From Oscillospiraceae bacterium (GTDB taxonomy: Bacteria > Bacillota > Clostridia > Oscillospirales > Ruminococcaceae): 64,000 nucleotides of DNA. Positions within the stretch are counted from its first letter, which is position 1. Every line of letters begins with the position of its first letter. Below are positions 57,866-64,000 of the stretch, piece by piece. Under the pieces are notes generated by a model that saw nothing but the letters and a program-made list of their open reading frames with translations, was not told the DNA's origin and searched no databases. The position numbers and the translations under genes are program-made. Location of the stretch: the NCBI GenBank assembly GCA_015066115.1, contig SVOZ01000001.1:62001-126000 (forward strand), written 5' to 3'.

Positions 57866-58687
57866 TTAGTTTAGTTTTGTTCTTATGTAATGAAATAGAT
57901 ACTGCTGAGCAATTCCGCCGTATTCTTTAAAAAATTCAGGAACGCCGTCCGGATAAAATTCCTCTAAAGCTTTTTTGATCCACACATCCTTTGGAAAGGC
58001 ATCTAACTTGTGAAATCCAAAAAGCAAAACACAGTCGGCAACCTTTGGGCCGACTCCTTTTATTTTCATAAGCATCTGACGGGCAGTTTCTGTGTCAGCG
58101 GCAACAATTTTATCAAAATCCACCTCTTTATTCGACACCTTTTGCGCCGCATCAATAATATACTTAGCACGAAAACCTGAACGGATCGGGGCAAGATCAT
58201 CTAAAGAGAGGGCGGCAATGCGCTCGACGCTCGGAAAGGAATAATGACCATTTCCGATGTCATCGCCAAAATTTTGGCATAGACGCTCGATTATTCCTGT
58301 AATGCGCTTTATGTTGTTATTCTGCGATAAAATAAAGGAACAAAGGGTTTCCCAATAGGGCTGGCGAAGTATTCTTATTCCGCCTGCGTATTTTATCGCT
58401 TCGGCCATGGTTTTATCTTGACTTAAATCAAAATTTATTTTATCATAATCTCTGTCGAAATCGAAAAATTCTGTTACGTCATTTTCTGAAATTTCGCTGT
58501 CAGAAGAGGCGATAAGCAGATTATTGTCGATTGTAAACTCAAAATATTTATTAAAAGCAACGCCGCAATATTTTCCCTCGTCTTTTTGCGAAAAACGAAA
58601 ACACTGACCGCAGTTAAGTGTTTGTCCCAAATTAAAATATTTCGGCACCTTAAGCTTAACTGTATAACTTTTCACAGCGCTTTTCAT
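57866..58687 (-). CDS. 8-oxoguanine DNA glycosylase (OGG family, HhH-GPD)
   Basis: FNLGQTLNCGQCFRF, LCSFILSQNNNIKRI, MLMKIKGVGPKVADCVLLFGFHKLDAFPKDVWIKKAL. Confidence 0.93.
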   Translation of the reverse strand: MKSAVKSYTVKLKVPKYFNLGQTLNCGQCFRFSQKDEGKYCGVAFNKYFEFTIDNNLLIASSDSEISENDVTEFFDFDRDYDKINFDLSQDKTMAEAIKYAGGIRILRQPYWETLCSFILSQNNNIKRITGIIERLCQNFGDDIGNGHYSFPSVERIAALSLDDLAPIRSGFRAKYIIDAAQKVSNKEVDFDKIVAADTETARQMLMKIKGVGPKVADCVLLFGFHKLDAFPKDVWIKKALEEFYPDGVPEFFKEYGGIAQQYLFHYIRTKLN

Positions 58688-58768
58688 ATGTTTCCTCCAA
58701 AAATTTAAATTACATATTCCATTATATCAAAAATGTGTTATAATTGAAATAGAATTTTTTTCAAAAAG

Positions 58769-59470
58769 GTGATTTTTTTGGCAGAAAGAATTTATACAAT
58801 ACCGGTAAATGAGGTCTTCGAGGAAAAGGACGGCTGTCCCATATGCCGCCTTAGAGATATTCTTGAGGAAAGAAGCCTTGAATATGTGCTCGGCCCTGCT
58901 ATGATGGAAGATGATGTCCGCTCTGCCACAAACAAGACCGGATTTTGCAAAGAGCACTTTTTTATGATGACAGAACGTCGCAGTAGATTGCCGCTCGCGC
59001 TTATCCTTGAGACCCATCTTGATGAGGTTAAGAAAAATATCAAAAATAAAAGCTATCGCCCTGATAAAAAGGAAATAAAAAGCGGCAATGTTGAGAAGAA
59101 GAGCTGTTACGTCTGCGATAGGATAGATTGGGCAAAGCAGCGCATGTATGCCACTATTGCAAAGCTTTACAGCGAGGAAATGGATTTCAGAGAACTATTA
59201 AGAGGCCAGAGCGAGATCTGCTTTACCCATTACAGAGAGCTTCACGCCTTTTCCGCCCCTCTAGTTTCTTCAAGGTGGAGAAGGGAATTTGAAAAGGATG
59301 TTGATGCTCTTACGCTAAAAAGCCTTGAAACTATAAGGGACGATGTTCACCATTTTACAAAAATGTTTGATTATCGCAATTCCGGAGAAAACGCCGATTT
59401 TAAAAACTCGCGCGATTCAATTGAGCGCGCAATAAATTATATGACCACAAGAATGCCCGGAGGTAAATAA
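58769..59470 (+). CDS. DUF6062-type Cys-rich hypothetical protein
   Basis: GCPICRLRDILEERSLEYVLGPAMMEDDVRSATNKTGFCKEHF; CYVCDRIDWAKQRM; family name from memory. Confidence 0.7.
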   Translation: MIFLAERIYTIPVNEVFEEKDGCPICRLRDILEERSLEYVLGPAMMEDDVRSATNKTGFCKEHFFMMTERRSRLPLALILETHLDEVKKNIKNKSYRPDKKEIKSGNVEKKSCYVCDRIDWAKQRMYATIAKLYSEEMDFRELLRGQSEICFTHYRELHAFSAPLVSSRWRREFEKDVDALTLKSLETIRDDVHHFTKMFDYRNSGENADFKNSRDSIERAINYMTTRMPGGK

Positions 59471-59471
59471 T

Positions 59472-60173
59472 ATGTGTAAAAAAATAAAAAGAGGAGCAGA
59501 GCTTGCCTGGCTATTTGGGATAATTTTATGTCCCCTCGGAGTTTGCCTTTCGGCAAAAAGCGGGCTTGGTGTGTCTATGGTTGTAGCTCCTGCTTATGTT
59601 TTGTATCTTAAGTTGTCGCAGTATTTTTCTTTTTTTACTCTCGGAATGGCAGAGTACCTTTTTCAAGGTCTGCTTATCGTTATAACAAGCCTTGTTCTAA
59701 GGCGGTTTAAATGGAAATATCTGCTTTGCTTTGTCACCGCTGTTTTGTGCGGAGTTATGATAGACGTATGGAGCCTTTTGGTTGGAACAGAGGTCTGCAC
59801 GGTTTTCTGGCAACAGTGCGTTTATTGTGTTTTGGGCTCTGTTGTAACAGGCTTGGCAATAGCCTTTATGCTGAGGACATATCTTCCTCAAGAGGTTTTT
59901 GAGCTTGTTGTCAAGGAAATATCGGACAGGTTCTCATTTTCTGTAAACCGTGTAAAATGGGCCTACGACGTGTCATCTCTTTTACTTGCAATAGTCCTTA
60001 TGCTTTGCCTTTTCGGAAGGTTTTCTTTTGAGATGGTCGGCATAGGAACTCTGTTTGTAACCGTTATAAATACTCCGCTTATAACCTTGTTTGGAAAGAT
60101 AATTGATAGGATCTTTGTTTTTGACTCAGCGCTTCCCAAGTTTTACGAAAAATTTGAAAAAATAATGGATTAA
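59472..60173 (+). CDS. YitT/YczE-like (DUF6198-type) membrane protein
   Basis: Multi-TM; LFGIILCPLGVCLSAKSGLGVSMVVAPAYVL; overlaps operon with upstream gene. Confidence 0.75.
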   Translation: MCKKIKRGAELAWLFGIILCPLGVCLSAKSGLGVSMVVAPAYVLYLKLSQYFSFFTLGMAEYLFQGLLIVITSLVLRRFKWKYLLCFVTAVLCGVMIDVWSLLVGTEVCTVFWQQCVYCVLGSVVTGLAIAFMLRTYLPQEVFELVVKEISDRFSFSVNRVKWAYDVSSLLLAIVLMLCLFGRFSFEMVGIGTLFVTVINTPLITLFGKIIDRIFVFDSALPKFYEKFEKIMD

Positions 60174-60281
60174 AAGGCCTGCTCCGTTTTGGAGCGGGCT
60201 TTTAATTTCTACAAAAAGTTGATTTACATAATTATGAATAATTCAGTCGGATTTTTAAATAAAAATGGCTTGTCTGCACAC

Positions 60282-60332
60282 TTTTTCACATTTTCCACCG
60301 CCTTTTCCACACAAAAATCAAAATTATTCACA
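60282..60332 (+). promoter_or_regulatory. DnaA-box cluster (candidate)
   Basis: TTTTTCACA (60282), TTTTCCACC (60291, one mismatch), TTTTCCACA (60303), TTATTCACA (60324); three match TTWTNCACA exactly, all in the same orientation. Confidence 0.5.
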
Positions 60333-60449
60333 GAATTATGTAAACTAACGAAAATACCAAAAGTATACGAGATACAGAAAACTTAGCCTGCATATTTTAA
60401 AATAAATAATCCAAAATTATATATAAGAAATCCTGCGGAGGAGAGTCTT

Positions 60450-60734
60450 ATGATAAGAGGAGTAAAAAAACAGGTTATCGAGGTTTTAAATACAGAAAAC
60501 GAATATTTTGAAAAGGCTATTTTGGTGGTTTCGGATAGATATATAGAATGCGATAGGGCAAGGCTGAGAAGAAAGGCGGCAGAATATGTTTCGTCGATAA
60601 CACCATTTTCGGTTTCTGAAGAAAACGTAAAGGCAAAAAAACGAGTTAATATAATGAAAAAAGTTTTCTGCGCCCTTAAATATTTTGCCGTTTCGGGAAT
60701 AGGCGCGGCAGTGGTATATTTTGTTGTAAGATAA
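60450..60734 (+). CDS. Small hypothetical protein with C-terminal TM helix
   Basis: 94 aa, upstream cggaggagag RBS. Confidence 0.65.
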   Translation: MIRGVKKQVIEVLNTENEYFEKAILVVSDRYIECDRARLRRKAAEYVSSITPFSVSEENVKAKKRVNIMKKVFCALKYFAVSGIGAAVVYFVVR

Positions 60735-60747
60735 TAATAAAAAAATG

Positions 60748-60776
60748 TTGGAATTTGTCAAGCGGTATGCTATAAT
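60748..60776 (+). promoter_or_regulatory. SigA-type promoter upstream of rlmB
   Basis: TTGGAA-17 nt-TATAAT. Confidence 0.55.
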
Positions 60777-60830
60777 GTATTTAAAATAGGTAAATATGCT
60801 TGATTTTATATAAAGTTAAGAGGAAGATAT

Positions 60831-61562
60831 ATGGATAATCATTATATAGTTGGCAGAAACGCCGTTCTCGAGGCGATAAAATCGGGAAAAGAAATTGATT
60901 TTGTAATGGTGCAAAAGGGCGAGCTTAAAGGAAGCATTAACCAAATTCTTGCGCTGTGCAGAAAAAATAATATTGTTATAAAAGAAGCCGAAGCGGCAAA
61001 GCTTTCAGAGCTCTCTGAAAATATGGTGCATCAGGGCGTTATAGCACAGCCTGCCGCCGTTACATATTCAAGTGTTGAGGATATTTTAGAAATCGCAAGG
61101 CAAAAAAATGAGCCACCATTTATAATTATTGCCGACCAGATCGAAGATCCCCATAATCTCGGTGCAATAATAAGAACTGCCGAGGCCTGCGGAGTTCACG
61201 GAGTTGTTATTCCCAAAAGAAGATCGGTCAGCGCCAATGCAACGGTTTATAAAACCTCGGCCGGTGCGCTATCTCATATGGCGGTCGCCAGAGTTACAAA
61301 TCTAACCGAAACTATTAAAGAGCTTAAGAAAAACGGCGTTTGGGTATATGGAGCTGATGCCAAAGGTGAGAGCTATTGTGACATAAAATTTGATGGAGCG
61401 GTCGCTCTTGTTATAGGCTCAGAGGGAAGAGGAATTTCAGAGCTTGTTTTAAAACAGTGCGATTTTCTCGTTTCGCTCTTTATGCGCGGCAAAGTCAATT
61501 CACTAAATGCGTCGGTTGCGGGTGGAATTCTTATGTATGAGATCGCCCGTCAGCGTCTGTAA
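60831..61562 (+). CDS. rlmB: 23S rRNA (guanosine(2251)-2'-O)-methyltransferase RlmB (SpoU family)
   Basis: IVGRNAVLEAI, ADQIEDPHNLGAIIRTAEACGVHGVVIPKRRS, VIGSEGRGIS, VNSLNASVAGGILMYEIARQR. Confidence 0.93.
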   Translation: MDNHYIVGRNAVLEAIKSGKEIDFVMVQKGELKGSINQILALCRKNNIVIKEAEAAKLSELSENMVHQGVIAQPAAVTYSSVEDILEIARQKNEPPFIIIADQIEDPHNLGAIIRTAEACGVHGVVIPKRRSVSANATVYKTSAGALSHMAVARVTNLTETIKELKKNGVWVYGADAKGESYCDIKFDGAVALVIGSEGRGISELVLKQCDFLVSLFMRGKVNSLNASVAGGILMYEIARQRL

Positions 61563-61581
61563 AAGAAAGAGAGGAAATGCT

Positions 61582-63915
61582 GTGGATAAAAATTATTCGG
61601 TTGATGATATTTTAAAAGAGCTGGAAAATAAAAAGACACAAACCTCTGCGCAGGACGATGAATTTAACAAAATAATGTCTGAGGTGCTTGGAAAAGAGTT
61701 TAAGCCGGCAGAGAAATTGCCTGCCGAGCTTTTAAAAGAGCAAAAGCCTCAAATAAAAGAAAAGCCGCAGGAGCCTAAGCCTGAAGTTAAGTTAAGTGAG
61801 CCTGCCGCCGAGAAAAAGGTTGATAAAAAACAAAAAGAGAATAAGGAGCTTAGCGGCGATACAGTTGCCTTCGATGAGGTTAAAAAGCCTGTAAAGAGCG
61901 ATTTTAAGGTCAATATAAAGTATGAGGATGAGCCTGCGATCGAGTCTGATGTCAAGGCCGATTTTGAGGATCAGACGATACAGATGGAGCCATTTGGACT
62001 AACTCAGAGCGTTGAGGTTCAAAAAGAAGAGGTAACTGTTAATAAAGAGCTTATAGAGTTTCGTGAAAGCCGAAAGAAAAAGGTTGAAAAGTTTGTGCTT
62101 TTCGGCGAGGAAGAGGAAGAAAACGATCCTGAAACAGAAAACAGTGAGCCGCAGCAGCAAGAGGTAAAGGTGCTTGAGGATTTTAATGATTATTCTGAAT
62201 CCGCCGCAATAATCAAGGACCTTTCAGGAATTAAAGCAAGCCTTACCCTGCGCCTTATAGTGCTTTCGGCGCTGACGATTATTTCGGCATATATAGAGCT
62301 TGGAAACAGATTTAATTTTCCAATGCTTGAAATGCTAAACAGGGATCTTCAGCCGCTTTCCTATCTAATAATTAGCGCTCTTGTTTTTATAGCGGCGGCT
62401 GTTGTTTCGGCGCCTGCTGTTTTCGGCGGAATTGCTTCGCTTTTCAGATTTAAAGCAGATGGGGACTCGCTGCTTTCGGTGTCTGCAATAGGAAGCGCTG
62501 TGCAGTATATAGCGCTGTTTGCTTCTCCGCTTTACATTTCGAGCGCAAGGAACACGGTTTTTGTTTATGGATTTATCTCTATCCTTGCAATGCTCATAAA
62601 CACAATAGGAAAGCTTCTGATCGTAAAAAGGGTACGCCTTAATTTCAGGTTTGTTTCGGGCGGATATGAAAAATATGCCGTTACAATGCCCGAAAGTGAG
62701 AAAATTAATGCCTTTGTAAAAGAACAGTTTGATGTTTCTTATGCAGGTGTTGCAGTTGCTAAGAAAACTGACTTTATCGGAAACTTTTTAAACTACTCTT
62801 TCAGAGAAGATCTTTCCGACACGGTAAGCCGCTTTGTTTCGCCTATGCTTATCCTGGGGGCGCTTGTTTTGGCGGCCGTTAGCTTTGTGCTTATGAAGGA
62901 TGTTCAGAAAGCAGCATCGACATTTGCGGCAGTAACCGCAATTTGCGCACCGGTTTCTGTAATGATTTCTGTAAACCTGCCGCTTCTCAGTGCAGTTAAA
63001 AAGCTTGTGTCAAGAGGAAGTATGATTTCGGGCCTTTCTGCCTGTAACGAGATTTACGACACAAACTCCGTGCTTATCAAATCTTCCGATCTTTTCCCCA
63101 AGGGATCTATTCAGCTTAGCGCAATAAAAACCTTTGCGGCAGGCAAAATTGATGATGTTATCCTTGATGCCGCAAGCGTTGTTATAAGAGCAGAGAGCGA
63201 TCTTTCGGATGTTTTCCTTTCGGTAATCGGCGGCAGACGCGACCTTTTGCATCCTGTAGACAGCATTGTTTATGAAGAGTCTATGGGATTGAGCGCTTGG
63301 GTTCAGTCGAAAAGGGTGCTTATCGGAAACAGAGAGCTTATAAGTAACCACGGAATAGATGTTCCCTCAAAGGATTATGAAGAAAGATATTTAAGCAGCG
63401 GAATGGATATGGTATATCTCGCAGAGTCGGGAGAACTTGCTGCGGTTTTCCTTATTCAGTATAAACCCGGCAAACAGATCAAAAAGGCAATGAAGGCTCT
63501 GAGAAATCTCTCAATAGGCGTTGTTGCCGTTTCTACCGACCCCAATATAAATGCTCAAAAAATCGCCAAGATTTTCGATGTTGAAGAAAGCATGATAAAA
63601 ACTGTTCCTGCCGATAAGCAGGGTGAAACAGAAAGAGTTATGCGTCAGAGCAGCAGGGAAGATGTGGGGGTCGCAAGCATCTCGAGCTTTACCGCCTTTG
63701 TGCAGACTATTTTTGCCGCTATAAAGCTTAAAAGCATTGCGGCACTTGCTGTTTCTCTTCAAACAGCAGGCGCAATTCTCGGCTTTGCAATTATGGCATT
63801 CTTCACGCTTATGTCGGGAAGCATAAGCATTTCTATTGAGGCGATCTTGCTGTATCAGCTCTTCTGGCTTATGGTTGTAATAATTATTCCTGCCTTCAGA
63901 AAGGTTAAAATTTAA
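61582..63915 (+). CDS. Large membrane protein resembling a P1-type ATPase without recognisable catalytic motifs (GTG start)
   Basis: Charged N-terminus, TM helices, ATPase-like CAPVSVMISVNLPLLSAVKKLVSRGSMISG and C-terminal TM pair; DKTGT and GDGxND not found. Confidence 0.7.
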   Translation: MDKNYSVDDILKELENKKTQTSAQDDEFNKIMSEVLGKEFKPAEKLPAELLKEQKPQIKEKPQEPKPEVKLSEPAAEKKVDKKQKENKELSGDTVAFDEVKKPVKSDFKVNIKYEDEPAIESDVKADFEDQTIQMEPFGLTQSVEVQKEEVTVNKELIEFRESRKKKVEKFVLFGEEEEENDPETENSEPQQQEVKVLEDFNDYSESAAIIKDLSGIKASLTLRLIVLSALTIISAYIELGNRFNFPMLEMLNRDLQPLSYLIISALVFIAAAVVSAPAVFGGIASLFRFKADGDSLLSVSAIGSAVQYIALFASPLYISSARNTVFVYGFISILAMLINTIGKLLIVKRVRLNFRFVSGGYEKYAVTMPESEKINAFVKEQFDVSYAGVAVAKKTDFIGNFLNYSFREDLSDTVSRFVSPMLILGALVLAAVSFVLMKDVQKAASTFAAVTAICAPVSVMISVNLPLLSAVKKLVSRGSMISGLSACNEIYDTNSVLIKSSDLFPKGSIQLSAIKTFAAGKIDDVILDAASVVIRAESDLSDVFLSVIGGRRDLLHPVDSIVYEESMGLSAWVQSKRVLIGNRELISNHGIDVPSKDYEERYLSSGMDMVYLAESGELAAVFLIQYKPGKQIKKAMKALRNLSIGVVAVSTDPNINAQKIAKIFDVEESMIKTVPADKQGETERVMRQSSREDVGVASISSFTAFVQTIFAAIKLKSIAALAVSLQTAGAILGFAIMAFFTLMSGSISISIEAILLYQLFWLMVVIIIPAFRKVKI

Positions 63916-64000
63916 ATAACATTTTTTACCCTGTCGGTTCATATAATCGACAGGGTAATTTTTTTATTTTTGTATGAAATTTTTATTGAAATTAATATAA

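Overview
The window is a 64 kb chromosomal segment from a low-GC, endospore-forming Firmicute, probably a Clostridia/Oscillospiraceae-type organism. Support for this: an alpha/beta SASP, SpoVG, FtsEX with an EnvC-like M23 peptidase, small-type SRP RNA, and FMN and SAM-I riboswitches. Most of it is dense housekeeping sequence: pcrA-type helicase, ispD/ispF, metG, glgC, ftsEX, greA, murC, ribU, metK, nrdR, coaX, galE, prfA, coaE, holA and rlmB. RNA genes found are SRP RNA, tRNA-Ser(GGA), tRNA-Lys(UUU) and tRNA-Arg(CCG). There is no transposase, phage, CRISPR or plasmid module. The strongest unexplained signal is a family of non-coding hairpin arrays. Two lie directly beyond the 3' end of a tRNA gene (tRNA-Ser, tRNA-Arg) and the third is in tandem with the tRNA-Arg one. 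All three (11386-11578, 38071-38240, 39138-39303) share one architecture: 4 copies of a short linker, a central segment, then 4 copies of the reverse complement of that linker, with 3 small sequence-divergent hairpins between the linkers on each side. The linker sequence differs between arrays (GTATATCATC, TGAAATA, TGATATA). The arrays sit upstream of small accessory ORFs: a stand-alone EF-Tu C-terminal-like domain, an S23/four-helix-bundle protein, and a short protein possibly resembling YggL. Arrays B and C also share a terminator-like hairpin and a GCGACTAAAAGTAGT repeat. A separate 207-bp insertion duplicates the 3' end of tRNA-Lys. Other points worth follow-up are a ~225-nt structured leader of a zinc-ribbon gene, a DnaA-box cluster at about 60.3 kb, a P-type-ATPase-like protein without a recognisable phosphorylation motif, and a three-gene peptidoglycan-binding operon. 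All family names are assigned by eye from sequence; no database search was run.
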